Assembly (NCBI RefSeq): GCF_027359675.1
Contig: NZ_CP114786.1
Coordinates: 2,640,501-2,704,500 of the forward strand
Direction of reading: 5' to 3'
DNA from: Roseibium sp. Sym1
Lineage (GTDB): Bacteria > Pseudomonadota > Alphaproteobacteria > Rhizobiales > Stappiaceae
DNA length: 64,000 nt
Below are positions 11,791-20,376 of the stretch, piece by piece; positions within the stretch are counted from its first letter, which is position 1; every line of letters starts with the position of its first letter. Below the pieces are notes generated by a model that saw only the letters and a list, made by a program, of their open reading frames with translations, was not told the origin of the DNA and did no database searches. The position numbers were made by a program, and so were the translations under genes.

Positions 11791-12969
11791 ATGACTGAGC
11801 TTACCGCAAAGCCGGACCTGCGTCCGGCCAATCCCAATTTTTCATCCGGTCCCTGTTCCAAACGTCCCGGTTGGTCGCTAGACCAACTGTCCGATGCGCC
11901 GCTTGGCCGGTCGCACCGCGCCAAGCCGGGCAAGGCAAAGCTTGCCGAAGCCATCGAGCTGACCCGCAAGGTCCTCGACGTTCCGCAAGACTACCGGATC
12001 GGCATCGTGCCGGCCTCCGACACCGGTGCCGTGGAAATGGCGCTGTGGTCGCTTCTCGGCGCCCGCGGCGTCGATATGCTGGCCTGGGAAAGCTTCGGCT
12101 CCGGCTGGGTCACAGACGTGATCAAGCAGCTCAAGCTGGACAATGCCCGTGTGCTGGAAGCGCCCTATGGCGAGCTGCCGGATCTCGGATCCGTCGATTT
12201 CTCCAATGACGTGGTCTTTACCTGGAACGGCACAACTTCCGGTGTGCGCGTGCCGAACGGCGACTGGATCCCGGCCGACCGCGAAGGCCTGACGATCTGT
12301 GACGCGACCTCCGCTGCCTTCGCCCAGGATCTCGCCTTCGACAAGCTCGACGTGGTCACCTTCTCCTGGCAGAAAGTGCTGGGTGGGGAAGCTGCCCATG
12401 GCGTGCTGATCCTGAGCCCGCGCGCCGTCGAGCGCCTGGAAAGCTACACGCCCGCCTGGCCGCTGCCGAAGATCTTCCGCCTGACCAAGGGCGGCAAGCT
12501 GATCGAGGGCATCTTCAAGGGCGAGACGATCAACACCCCGTCCATGCTCTGCGTCGAGGATTATCTCGATGCGCTGAAATGGGCCGACGGCCTCGGCGGT
12601 CTAAGCGCCCTGCGCGGACGTGCCGATGCCAATCTCAAGGTGCTGGCCGACTGGGTGGCGCGCACGGACTGGGTGGATTTCCTTGCCGCCGACCCGGCGA
12701 TCAGGTCCAACACCTCCGTCTGCCTCAAGGTCACCGACCCCGGTGTCCAGGCGCTGTCCGCCGATGACCAGGCCGCCTTTGCCAAGGGTATTGTCAGCAC
12801 GCTGGACGCGGAAGGCGTCGCCTATGACATCGGCGCGTACCGTGATGCGCCGTCCGGACTGCGGATCTGGGCCGGGGCAACGGTCGAGGCCTCGGATCTT
12901 CAGGCCCTGACCGCCTGGCTCGACTGGGCCTTCCAGGCCCGGAAAGCGAAACTGCCTCAGGCCGCCTGA
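11791..12969 (+). CDS. serC: Phosphoserine aminotransferase SerC
   Basis: SerC transfers an amino group from glutamate to 3-phosphohydroxypyruvate in the second step of serine biosynthesis. The 392-residue protein begins [28 protein letters not shown], typical of the alphaproteobacterial subclass. The PLP-lysine region is [15 protein letters not shown], with K about residue 195. The open frame extends upstream but the ATG at 11791 is preceded by GAGGGTAGACAC, a good ribosome binding site, and fits the family length. serA follows 76 bases downstream, so both enzymes of the phosphorylated pathway form an operon; serB is not in the window. Confidence 0.95.
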   Translation: MTELTAKPDLRPANPNFSSGPCSKRPGWSLDQLSDAPLGRSHRAKPGKAKLAEAIELTRKVLDVPQDYRIGIVPASDTGAVEMALWSLLGARGVDMLAWESFGSGWVTDVIKQLKLDNARVLEAPYGELPDLGSVDFSNDVVFTWNGTTSGVRVPNGDWIPADREGLTICDATSAAFAQDLAFDKLDVVTFSWQKVLGGEAAHGVLILSPRAVERLESYTPAWPLPKIFRLTKGGKLIEGIFKGETINTPSMLCVEDYLDALKWADGLGGLSALRGRADANLKVLADWVARTDWVDFLAADPAIRSNTSVCLKVTDPGVQALSADDQAAFAKGIVSTLDAEGVAYDIGAYRDAPSGLRIWAGATVEASDLQALTAWLDWAFQARKAKLPQAA

Positions 12970-12997
12970 GCACTTTCTCCAAGAAACAACACCACTC

Positions 12998-13017
12998 CCG
13001 GGCGATGCGTCGCCCGG
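12998..13017 (+). terminator. Intercistronic hairpin between serC and serA
   Basis: Stem CCGGGCGA / TCGCCCGG with a TGCG loop. No T-run follows, so it may be an attenuator or RNA-stability element setting the SerC:SerA ratio rather than a full stop. Confidence 0.5.
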
Positions 13018-13045
13018 TCGTATTCCCGTTGAAGGAGAGGCTCAA

Positions 13046-14632
13046 ATGGCTCCCAAGGTACTGATTTCAGACAAGCTGTCGGATGCCGCCGTCCAGATTT
13101 TCAAGGATCGCGGCGTGGATGTGGACTTCCTGCCCGACGTGGGCAAGGACAAGGAAAAACTGCTCGAGATCATCGGCAGGTATGACGGCCTGGCGATCCG
13201 CTCGGCCACCAAGGTGACCGAAAAGATCATCGGTGCCGCGGACAATCTGAAAGTGATCGGCCGGGCCGGCATCGGTGTCGACAATGTCGATATTCCGAAG
13301 GCGACCGCGCGAGGCATCATCGTGATGAACACGCCGTTCGGCAATGCGATCACCACCGCCGAACATGCGATTTCGATGATGATGGCCGTGGCCCGGCAGA
13401 TTCCGGCTGCCGACGCTTCGACCCAGTCCGGGAAATGGGAAAAGTCCCGCTTCATGGGCCGGGAACTGACCGGCAAGACACTTGGCCTGATCGGCTGCGG
13501 CAATATCGGGTCCATCGTCGCCGACCGCGCCATCGGCCTGAAGATGAAAGTGATCGCCTATGATCCCTTCCTGACCCCGGAGCGCGCCGTGGCGCTCGGG
13601 ATCGAGAAGGTCGAACTGGACGGACTCCTTTCCCGTTCCGATTTCATCACCCTGCACACGCCGTTGACGGACAAGACCCGCAACATCATCGACGCGAAAG
13701 CGATCGCCAGGATGCGGAAGGGCGCCTACCTGATCAACTGCGCACGCGGCGGCCTTGCCGATGAGGCGGCCGTTCGCGCGGCGCTTGACGAGGGCAAGCT
13801 GGGCGGGGCGGCCTTCGACGTCTTTGTGGAAGAGCCGGCCAAGGACAACGTGCTCTTTGGCGCGCCCAACTTCGTCTCGACCCCGCATCTGGGGGCGTCG
13901 ACGTCGGAAGCCCAGGAAAATGTCGCGCTGCAGGTCGCCGAGCAGATGTGCGATTACCTGCTGGACGGCGCGGTGCGCAACGCGCTCAACATGCCGTCCA
14001 TCACGGCTGAGGAGGCTCCGAAGCTTGCGCCCTTCGTGCGTCTGGCCGAGCAGCTCGGCTCATTTGCCGGGCAACTGACCGAAACCGGCATCGAGGGAAT
14101 CCGGCTGGAATATGCCGGTGCCGTTGCCGAGATGAACGTGCAGGCCCTGACCGCCGCCGCGCTGACCGGATTGCTGACGCCGCTCCTGCAAACGGTCAAC
14201 ATGGTGTCCGCGCCCATCCTGGCCAAGGAGCGGGGCATCAAGATCGAGGAGATCCGCCGCGAAAAGCAGGGTGCCTACGAGACCTACATGCGCCTGTCCG
14301 TGATCACCGAACGCCAGGAGCGTTCGGTTGCCGGAACGGTCTTCGCCGACGGCAAACCGCGTATCATCCAGGTGAAGGGCATCAACATGGAGGCGGAGCT
14401 CGGCTCCCACATGCTTTACATCACCAATGAGGACAAGCCGGGCTTCATCGGACACCTGGGCACGGAACTCGGCAACAACGGCGTCAACATCGCGACTTTC
14501 CATCTCGGCCGCCTTGCGGCGGGAGATGATGCGATCTGCCTCGTCGAGGTGGATGGCGAAGTGCCGGTCGAGGTCATGGAGCGGCTCGCGGCGGTGTCCT
14601 ACGTCAAGCAGGTCAAGTCGCTCAGGTTCTGA
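13046..14632 (+). CDS. serA: D-3-phosphoglycerate dehydrogenase SerA
   Basis: SerA oxidises 3-phosphoglycerate to 3-phosphohydroxypyruvate with NAD, the committed step of serine synthesis. The 528-residue length is that of the long (type I) form: substrate-binding domain, Rossmann domain with GLIGCGNIGSIVADRA at about 152-167, catalytic Arg/Glu/His region ending PHLGAST, an intervening ASB domain after residue 320, and a C-terminal ACT domain (HMLYITNEDKPGFIGHLG onwards). The ACT domain is the usual site of serine feedback control in this family. The ribosome binding site GGAGAGG is seven bases before the ATG. It is the second gene of the serC operon. Confidence 0.96.
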   Translation: MAPKVLISDKLSDAAVQIFKDRGVDVDFLPDVGKDKEKLLEIIGRYDGLAIRSATKVTEKIIGAADNLKVIGRAGIGVDNVDIPKATARGIIVMNTPFGNAITTAEHAISMMMAVARQIPAADASTQSGKWEKSRFMGRELTGKTLGLIGCGNIGSIVADRAIGLKMKVIAYDPFLTPERAVALGIEKVELDGLLSRSDFITLHTPLTDKTRNIIDAKAIARMRKGAYLINCARGGLADEAAVRAALDEGKLGGAAFDVFVEEPAKDNVLFGAPNFVSTPHLGASTSEAQENVALQVAEQMCDYLLDGAVRNALNMPSITAEEAPKLAPFVRLAEQLGSFAGQLTETGIEGIRLEYAGAVAEMNVQALTAAALTGLLTPLLQTVNMVSAPILAKERGIKIEEIRREKQGAYETYMRLSVITERQERSVAGTVFADGKPRIIQVKGINMEAELGSHMLYITNEDKPGFIGHLGTELGNNGVNIATFHLGRLAAGDDAICLVEVDGEVPVEVMERLAAVSYVKQVKSLRF

Positions 14633-14646
14633 GCGCAAGACAGGCT

Positions 14647-14676
14647 CCCCGGCGGTGTACAGCCTTGCCGCCGGGG
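14647..14676. terminator. Bidirectional hairpin between convergent serA and eamA
   Basis: Stem CCCCGGCGG (14647-14655) / CCGCCGGGG (14668-14676). It lies between the serA stop and the stop of the convergent transporter, so it can serve both strands; no strong T-run on either side. Confidence 0.6.
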
Positions 14677-14678
14677 CG

Positions 14679-15575
14679 TCATGCGGCGCTGGGTCCCTTG
14701 CGCCGCAGTATCCGGCCGTCCAGGACAACAAGTCCGACGAGAAGGATGGCAAAGCCGCCGATCTGCAGCGAGCCGAGGCTTTCCCCGAGGATCAGCCAGC
14801 CGAAAAAAAGCGCGCTGGCCGGAACCAGCAGGGTGACCAGCGACGCGTTGGTGGCGCCTGCTTCGGACAACAGGCGGAAATAGATCAGATAGGCCAGCGC
14901 CGTTGCCAGGACGCCGAGCGCGGCGACATTCAGCCAGGTGGTCAGCCCGGGATCGGACGGCGACCAGCCGGCACCGGCATAGAGCGCGACGGGCAGCATG
15001 ATCAGGCTGGACCCCATGAGCTGGCCGGTGGCCGCCACCTGGGCCGGAACGGACCGGAACCGCCTGGCGAAGGTTGCGGCGCAGGCATAGGAGATCGCCG
15101 CGCCCAGGCAGCATAGCTGTGCCCAGACCGGATCGGTGGCGAGCCCCGACAGGCTGCTCGACAGCATGACGGCGACCCCGGCGACGCCCAGGACCACACC
15201 TGCGACACGATGCGCTTGAAGGGCTTCCTGGCGGACCAGAAGGCTGGCGACAATCACGGTAAAAACCGGTGTTGTCGCGTTCAGGATCGACGCGAGGCCG
15301 GCGCCGATCGCGGTTTGTCCCAGGAACAGCAGAGAAAACGGAACGGCGTTGTTCAGGAAGCCCATGATCAGAAAGGCGCCGGCCATCCGCGGCTCGAGCC
15401 TGTCCAGGAGGCCCTGAACCCAAAGAACGGCCAGAAGAACGACGCAGGCGATCGACACCCTGAAAAAGACGAGCACCAGCGGAGGTATCTCGGCGACGGC
15501 AACCTTGGCAAACAGGAACGAGCCGCCCCAGATGGCGCCAAGGACGGCCAGCATGATCCAGTTGCGTAGCGACAT
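14679..15575 (-). CDS. EamA/DMT-family transporter
   Basis: A 298-residue inner-membrane protein of about ten transmembrane helices in two EamA repeats. It opens with MSLRNWIMLAVLGAIWGGSF, a hallmark of the drug/metabolite transporter superfamily, and repeats the pattern after residue 145 (WAQLCCLGAAISYACAATF). DMT exporters of this group move amino acids or small metabolites; the substrate cannot be read from the sequence. It is convergent to serA and divergent from purA. A role in serine or threonine export would be speculation from position alone. Confidence 0.88.
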   Translation of the reverse strand: MSLRNWIMLAVLGAIWGGSFLFAKVAVAEIPPLVLVFFRVSIACVVLLAVLWVQGLLDRLEPRMAGAFLIMGFLNNAVPFSLLFLGQTAIGAGLASILNATTPVFTVIVASLLVRQEALQAHRVAGVVLGVAGVAVMLSSSLSGLATDPVWAQLCCLGAAISYACAATFARRFRSVPAQVAATGQLMGSSLIMLPVALYAGAGWSPSDPGLTTWLNVAALGVLATALAYLIYFRLLSEAGATNASLVTLLVPASALFFGWLILGESLGSLQIGGFAILLVGLVVLDGRILRRKGPSAA

Positions 15576-15930
15576 TGTTCGGGTCTCTTGGCAGGTGTCG
15601 GATGCTCCGGCCTACCACGCCGGGGAGGTGCGCAACACCCGAAACGCGAGTCCGGCCGTTGAGGAAAGCGCCATGCGGGCCGGGACGGCTTGTGGGTGCT
15701 GTCGAGACAGCCGCAAGCCGGTTCGAAGGGCGGTCGAAGTCACAGTCTGTCGGCGCCTGGAAAAAGTGGCGGGACAGGTGCAGAATCTGCCCCGGGAGAC
15801 TCGCAAGAGCCGGGAAACCTGTCTATAGTCCGCGCCGTTTGCCCCGGCCGGTTTGCCGGGGCTTGTCGTGTTGGCATCGGGGACATGTTTCCGGGGTGCC
15901 TGGAAGCTGCTTCAGGAGAGCAAGGTCTAT
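15576..15930 (+). promoter_or_regulatory. 355-base divergent gap before purA with two strong hairpins
   Basis: No convincing gene lies here. CGGCTTG (15686-15692) pairs with CAAGCCG (15714-15720), continued by GCTGT / ACAGC with a CGAG loop, giving a stem of about 14 pairs. Nearer purA, GCCCCGGC (15841-15848) pairs with GCCGGGGC (15855-15862), followed by TTGTC. The second could terminate or attenuate a leader transcript. The first may be part of a small RNA or a long purA 5' UTR. I do not recognise a known riboswitch. Confidence 0.35.
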
Positions 15931-17223
15931 ATGGCGAATGTGGTTGTTGTCGGTTCGCAATGGGGTGACGAAGGCAAGGGCAAGATTGTCGACTGGTTGT
16001 CGGAACAGGCCGATGTCATCGTAAGGTTCCAGGGCGGACACAATGCCGGGCATACGCTCGTCATCGACGGGGTCAGCTACAAACTGTCTCTCCTTCCGTC
16101 CGGCGTCGCGCGCGAGGGAAAACTGTCCGTGATCGGCAACGGTGTCGTGCTGGATCCGCATGCGCTTGCCGAGGAAGTGTCCCGTCTCAGCCAGCAGGGC
16201 GTGGTGGTGACGCCGGAAAGCCTGCGCGTTGCCGAGAACGCCACGCTGATCCTGTCGCTGCACCGCGAACTGGACGCGCTGCGCGAAAACTCCAACACCG
16301 GAACGCGCATCGGCACGACCAAACGCGGCATCGGCCCGGCCTACGAGGACAAGGTCGGACGCCGGGCGATCCGTCTGATGGACCTGAAGAACCTGACGAC
16401 GCTGCCGGCCAAGATCGATCGACTGCTGACGCATCACAACGCCCTGCGCCGCGGCCTCGGCCAGGAAGAGATTTCCGCGCAGGCCATCTACGACGAACTC
16501 GCCAGCGTCGCGGACAAGGTCCTGCCCTATATGGACAAGGTCTGGTACCTGCTGGACGACCTGCGCCGCCAGGGCAAGCGCATCCTGTTCGAGGGCGCCC
16601 AGGGCGCGCTGCTGGACATCGACCACGGCACCTATCCGTTCGTGACCTCCTCCAACACGGTTGCCGGGCAGGCGGCCACGGGCTGCGGCCTCGGTCCGGG
16701 GTCGGTCAACTACGTGCTCGGCATCACCAAGGCCTACACGACGCGTGTCGGCGAAGGTCCGTTCCCGACCGAGTTGAACGACGAGGTCGGCGAGTTTCTC
16801 GGGACCCGCGGTCACGAATTCGGCACGGTCACCGGCCGCCGCCGCCGCTGTGGCTGGTTCGACGCGGTTCTGGTGCGCCAGACTGTGTGCACGTCCGGTA
16901 TCAACGGCATCGCGTTGACCAAGCTGGACGTTCTGGACGGGCTGGACGAAATCAAGATCTGCGTCGGTTACGAGCTGGATGGCGAGAAAATCGACTACCT
17001 GCCGGCCTCCCAGGGCGCGCAGGAGCGGGTCAAGCCGATCTATGAAAGCCTGCCGGGCTGGAAGGAATCGACTGAAGGCGCGCGGACCTGGGCGGATCTG
17101 CCGGCTCAGGCGATCAAATATGTGCGCCATGTTGAGGAACTCATCGGCGCTCCGGTCGCCTTGTTGTCGACCAGCCCCGAGCGTGATGACACAATTCTTG
17201 TGCAGAATCCGTTCCAGGATTGA
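15931..17223 (+). CDS. purA: Adenylosuccinate synthetase PurA
   Basis: PurA joins IMP and aspartate using GTP to give adenylosuccinate, the first step from IMP to AMP. The 430-residue protein begins [18 protein letters not shown], the GTP P-loop with the catalytic Asp, followed by the NAGHT motif ([10 protein letters not shown]) and the IMP-binding [14 protein letters not shown]. The C-terminal base-recognition [15 protein letters not shown] is intact. The frame is open further upstream, but the ATG at 15931 matches the family N terminus and follows AGGAGAG. Transcription is probably from the hairpin-rich gap upstream. Confidence 0.97.
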   Translation: MANVVVVGSQWGDEGKGKIVDWLSEQADVIVRFQGGHNAGHTLVIDGVSYKLSLLPSGVAREGKLSVIGNGVVLDPHALAEEVSRLSQQGVVVTPESLRVAENATLILSLHRELDALRENSNTGTRIGTTKRGIGPAYEDKVGRRAIRLMDLKNLTTLPAKIDRLLTHHNALRRGLGQEEISAQAIYDELASVADKVLPYMDKVWYLLDDLRRQGKRILFEGAQGALLDIDHGTYPFVTSSNTVAGQAATGCGLGPGSVNYVLGITKAYTTRVGEGPFPTELNDEVGEFLGTRGHEFGTVTGRRRRCGWFDAVLVRQTVCTSGINGIALTKLDVLDGLDEIKICVGYELDGEKIDYLPASQGAQERVKPIYESLPGWKESTEGARTWADLPAQAIKYVRHVEELIGAPVALLSTSPERDDTILVQNPFQD

Positions 17224-17259
17224 GATCTGTGGCGCAAAAAGCACATTATTGAAGGGTAC

Positions 17260-17293
17260 GACAACGCGTTGCGAATCACTTCGGCGCGTTGTC
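17260..17293. repeat. 9-bp inverted repeat downstream of purA
   Basis: GACAACGCG (17260-17268) and CGCGTTGTC (17285-17293) form perfect arms around a 16-base spacer, 36 bases after the purA stop. No T-run follows. It could end the purA transcript or be an operator for the next gene. Confidence 0.35.
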
Positions 17294-17483
17294 ACCCGAC
17301 GGCGGCGCGCAGTTGTGTGCCGTTCCAACGAGTTTGTGGTAGGACAGAGAACTGTAAGGAAGCTGCGGCTGCATTCCCCCGGAAGAATTCGCACCGCACA
17401 TGAAAAACTTGCTATAAGCCTGAGACTGATTGGAAATCTCGGGCCGCGGACCAAGTCCTTGCAGTCGGCCGGTAGGCAGGAAG

Positions 17484-19262
17484 ATGGCTGATTACTATTC
17501 AATTCTGAAGAAAACGATCGCGTCTTTGCCTGAAAACAACGGTGCCGCGCGCCGCAGCGTCTACAGCCGCGCGCGCAATGCCATCGTCAATCAGCTGAAA
17601 GCCTATGAGCCGCCGCTTGCCCCGTCCGAAATCACGGCAGAGCAGCTGCGGCTGGAAGAAGCCATCCGGAAGGTCGAGGCGGAGGCCGCGCGGGAAAGTC
17701 TCGGGCTTGGAGCGCCTGCGCCCAAATCCGAGCCCGCGGCCGAGGCGCCGCAGGTCACGACAGTGGTCGCGCCACCGCAGCCGGACAGCGAGCCGGCGGC
17801 AACGGATCCGCAACCGGCGCCCGTTTCCGCCCCGGTCTCCCACGAGCAGGGCACGGAGACTTCCGAAGACACGACGCCCTCGCCCTTGAAAGAGACGCTG
17901 GCCGAAGCCGAAACGCTCGGCGCGGCGGCAAGCCAGGCAACGCAGAGCGCCAGGGATGCCGCCGAGCGCAGTCCGGGCCAGGCGGAACCTGAAGCCGTGA
18001 ACACGGCCCCGGTCAGGCAGGAACCCGCTTTTGAAAGCCGGCCGGCGGCGGATGAGGGACTGTTCGAACCCGGTCCCGAAACGTCGATTGACCAGGCAAC
18101 CTCCGCTCAGGCGGGTGATTCGAATGCGGGCAGCCAGGCGGAAACGGCCGCCCCCACCGTCGGCCGCGGCAGGCGCGCAAAACCAAGCGCGTCGGACGCC
18201 TTGCGCGGCGTTTCGTCCGGCAACCGGATCCTGCCGATCGCCGCGGCGGCGGCCGTGGTGCTGATACTGGTCGCGGTTGGAGCGTACTTCCTGCTTCCTG
18301 CAGGCGAGCAGACCGCGGACAGCGGCCCGTCTGCGACTGGCGGGGACACGCAGATCACAACGACGGCGGTTCAACCCGAACCCGCCGCGCCGGACCAGGG
18401 CACGCCGGCGCAGGATGAACCCTCTCAGGCTGCGGCGGACGAGACCAAAAACACCGACAGGCTGCTGAATGACGGTACTGACGACGTGGTTGCGCCCGAC
18501 GCCCTGACAGTGACCACGACGACGATCACGCCGCAGGACGACACCCCGGCCCCGGCCCCGGCGCAGCCGTCCATCGTGACGTCCATCGACAACGAACAGG
18601 TGCCGGCCGCCGAGCCGGCCACGCCCGAACAACCGCCGGTGGCCGTGCCGGATGACAACCTTGCGGCGATTTCGCCCGAAGAAGCGGCTCCCTCCGTTCC
18701 TGCCGTCGCGGAAGAGAGCAGCGTACAGCGCTCGATCCTCTACGAGGAAGGCGAGGAAAGCGGAGGTGCCGGCACCGCGGCACAGGGCGCCGTCGTCTGG
18801 ACCCTCGACGAGGAAACCAATCTCGATGGTCAGGCACAGGCGGTTCTGAGCGCCTCCGTCGAGATTCCCGAACGCGACGTGAAGGTGGATATCCGCATCA
18901 AGCCGAATGATGACACGTCGCTGCCGGCGAGCCACCTGGTCGAGATCAAGTACGAGTTTCCGGAAACCTTTGCCGCCGGGGATGTCGTCAACGTGCCCGG
19001 TCTGGTCATGAAGCCGACGGAAGAGGCCCGCGGGGATGCCCTCATCGGGGCATCGGTGAAAGTCTCTCCCGGCTTTTTCTGGATTGCGCTCTCCAGCCTG
19101 CCCAACGAACAGCAGCGGAACCTGGCCCTTTTGCGCGAGCGCGGCTGGATCGACATTCCGATGCTGTATGAAAACGGCAAAAGGGGCATCCTGACCCTTG
19201 AAAAGGGCACTGTCGGTGCCGAAGCGGTCGAAAAGGCGATCACAGCCTGGCAGGCCGGCTGA
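17484..19262 (+). CDS. Conserved membrane-anchored protein of unknown function next to purA
   Basis: A 592-residue protein starting MADYYSILKKTIASLPENN. Residues 1-75 form a conserved helical head, followed by about 170 residues of Ala/Pro/Glu-rich low complexity. A single transmembrane helix lies near 250-275 (LPIAAAAAVVLILVAVGAYFLL). A second Pro/Thr-rich disordered stretch follows, then a folded C-terminal domain of about 160 residues ending with the WIDIPMLYENGKRGILTLEKG region. With no signal peptide, the head should be cytoplasmic and the tail periplasmic. Similar purA-adjacent proteins are common in Rhizobiales, but I know no function. The upstream open frame is ignored because AGGCAGGAAG precedes this ATG. 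Confidence 0.75.
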   Translation: MADYYSILKKTIASLPENNGAARRSVYSRARNAIVNQLKAYEPPLAPSEITAEQLRLEEAIRKVEAEAARESLGLGAPAPKSEPAAEAPQVTTVVAPPQPDSEPAATDPQPAPVSAPVSHEQGTETSEDTTPSPLKETLAEAETLGAAASQATQSARDAAERSPGQAEPEAVNTAPVRQEPAFESRPAADEGLFEPGPETSIDQATSAQAGDSNAGSQAETAAPTVGRGRRAKPSASDALRGVSSGNRILPIAAAAAVVLILVAVGAYFLLPAGEQTADSGPSATGGDTQITTTAVQPEPAAPDQGTPAQDEPSQAAADETKNTDRLLNDGTDDVVAPDALTVTTTTITPQDDTPAPAPAQPSIVTSIDNEQVPAAEPATPEQPPVAVPDDNLAAISPEEAAPSVPAVAEESSVQRSILYEEGEESGGAGTAAQGAVVWTLDEETNLDGQAQAVLSASVEIPERDVKVDIRIKPNDDTSLPASHLVEIKYEFPETFAAGDVVNVPGLVMKPTEEARGDALIGASVKVSPGFFWIALSSLPNEQQRNLALLRERGWIDIPMLYENGKRGILTLEKGTVGAEAVEKAITAWQAG

Positions 19263-19290
19263 CCCCAAGGGGCGACCACCAAATCCAAAA

Positions 19291-19317
19291 AAGCCGCGGA
19301 TCGCGGCTTGCCTTTTT
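19291..19317 (+). terminator. Rho-independent terminator
   Basis: Stem AAGCCGCG / CGCGGCTT with a GAT loop, then GCCTTTTT; it ends transcription from the purA-adjacent gene, just before the riboswitch. Confidence 0.88.
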
Positions 19318-19344
19318 CCACCGTACGAGGCAAGGTCCGCCTTG

Positions 19345-19430
19345 GTCCGAGGGGTGTTCCGGTTTCCGGAACTGAGATGGCATCAGCCGAACCCTTAGAA
19401 CCTGATCCGGGTCATGCCGGCGAAGGGACG
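19345..19430 (+). promoter_or_regulatory. TPP (THI-box) riboswitch
   Basis: The thiamine pyrophosphate aptamer is recognisable by its ordered conserved blocks: GGGGTG (19351-19356), a TTCCGG/CCGGAA stem, CTGAGA (19372-19377), ACCCTTAGAACCTGATC (19391-19407), and the 3' half CCGGCGAAGGGA (19417-19428). P1 can close with GTCC (19345-19348) and GGAC (19426-19429). Binding of TPP normally turns off downstream thiamine biosynthesis or transport genes. It sits 160 bases before the permease start, leaving room for an expression platform. Confidence 0.93.
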
Positions 19431-19450
19431 GAAACCTTTAGCCAAATCCC

Positions 19451-19494
19451 GGATCTCCAATGTCATTTTCGGCGCGTCCGAAGACGGGAGATCC
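19451..19494 (+). promoter_or_regulatory. Likely riboswitch expression-platform hairpin
   Basis: GGATCTCC (19451-19458) pairs with GGAGATCC (19487-19494), and TTCGG/CCGAA can pair inside the loop. The 3' arm contains GGGAG, a good Shine-Dalgarno four to five bases ahead of the ATG at 19496. Folding of this hairpin would therefore hide a ribosome binding site, the usual way Gram-negative TPP riboswitches act. The link to ligand state is inferred. Confidence 0.45.
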
Positions 19495-19495
19495 T

Positions 19496-19597
19496 ATGCG
19501 TTGTCGTCTGCCATCGTGGCAGTTGCTGTCATTGCCGTTGCCGGTTCCGGCCCGCCCGATTGCCTTCGGGTGCAGGCGCGAGGGGTCGGCCAGATGA
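19496..19597 (+). CDS. Possible 33-residue leader ORF coupled to thiX
   Basis: A short frame starts at ATG 19496, preceded by GGGAG, and ends with a TGA at 19595-19597 that overlaps the permease start as ATGA. The same frame is open from an earlier ATG at 19460 (45 residues). The predicted peptide begins MRCRLPSWQLLSLPLPVP and matches nothing I recognise. The overlap and the ribosome binding site suggest a leader peptide used for translational coupling; alternatively translation of the permease itself starts at the in-frame TTG at 19501. Confidence 0.3.
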   Translation: MRCRLPSWQLLSLPLPVPARPIAFGCRREGSAR

Positions 19598-20349
19598 CGT
19601 CTTTCCTGATGCCGGTGCTGCGGGCCCTGACCGGTGCAGCTGTCGCCGTTGCGGTCTGGGCTGCGATCGTCTTCGTTTTTGACACCCAGCACTACATCCT
19701 GCCCGGGCCGGACCGGGTGTTCGCGGCCTTTGCCAAGAACGCCGGTTTCCTGCTGCATCATGCGGGGATCACCGCCTACGAAACCGTGCTCGGTTTTGTT
19801 TTGGGCGCGTTGGCAGGGGCCGTTCTGTCTGTGTTTTTGTGGTTGTTCCCGGTGGCGGCCCGGTTCGCGATGCCGCCGATCCTCGTGACCCAGGCGCTGC
19901 CGGTTTTCGCAATCGCGCCGATTCTTGTCCTTTGGCTCGGCTTCGGCCTTGCATCCAAGATCGTGGTCGTGATCCTCGTGATCTTCTTCACCGTGACATC
20001 GACCTTTTTCGACGGTCTCCAGCGTCTCGACCCGGGGCTGGGGGACCTGGCCCGGCTCTACCGGCTGTCGCGGCTGCGCGAATTGTGGCTGTTCCGCCTG
20101 CCGTCCGGCCTGCCTGCTTTTGCCTCCGGCCTGCGCGTGGCCGCCGTCTTCGCGCCCATGGGCGCGATTATCGGCGAGTGGGCCGGAGCCAAGGGCGGGC
20201 TTGCCTTCATCATGCTCCAGAGCAGCAATCGCATGCAGGCGGACCTGATGTTCGCCGCTCTCATCCTGCTCGCGGCAATGGTGCTGATCATGCGCTTTGC
20301 CGTGAACCGCTTCACCCAGTTTCTAGTGCCCTGGCAGACCGTGACCTGA
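19594..20349 (+). CDS. thiX: Thiamine-precursor ABC transporter permease ThiX
   Basis: A 251-residue inner-membrane protein of the binding-protein-dependent permease family (SsuC/TauC/ThiX group). It has about six transmembrane helices. The cytoplasmic EAA-like loop that contacts the ATPase lies around DGLQRLDPGLGDLARLYRLSRLRELW. The ATG at 19594 follows GAGGGGTC and gives the usual family length; the frame is open upstream to 19414 inside the riboswitch. Control by the TPP riboswitch and pairing with the ThiY-like binding protein 28 bases downstream indicate uptake of a thiamine pyrimidine precursor such as HMP or formylaminopyrimidine. No ATPase gene (thiZ) follows. Confidence 0.85.
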   Translation: MTSFLMPVLRALTGAAVAVAVWAAIVFVFDTQHYILPGPDRVFAAFAKNAGFLLHHAGITAYETVLGFVLGALAGAVLSVFLWLFPVAARFAMPPILVTQALPVFAIAPILVLWLGFGLASKIVVVILVIFFTVTSTFFDGLQRLDPGLGDLARLYRLSRLRELWLFRLPSGLPAFASGLRVAAVFAPMGAIIGEWAGAKGGLAFIMLQSSNRMQADLMFAALILLAAMVLIMRFAVNRFTQFLVPWQTVT

Positions 20350-20376
20350 AACCACGCTGCCGCAACGGAGGATCCA

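Noticed and set aside
15505..15828. A 107-codon plus-strand frame in the eamA-purA gap
   Set aside because: It overlaps the start of eamA antisense and has low-quality composition; RNA structure is a better explanation for the gap.
15640..15870. 6S RNA or RNase P RNA upstream of purA
   Set aside because: I could not match the conserved core of either; in alphaproteobacteria 6S RNA normally lies elsewhere, so I left it as an unassigned structure.
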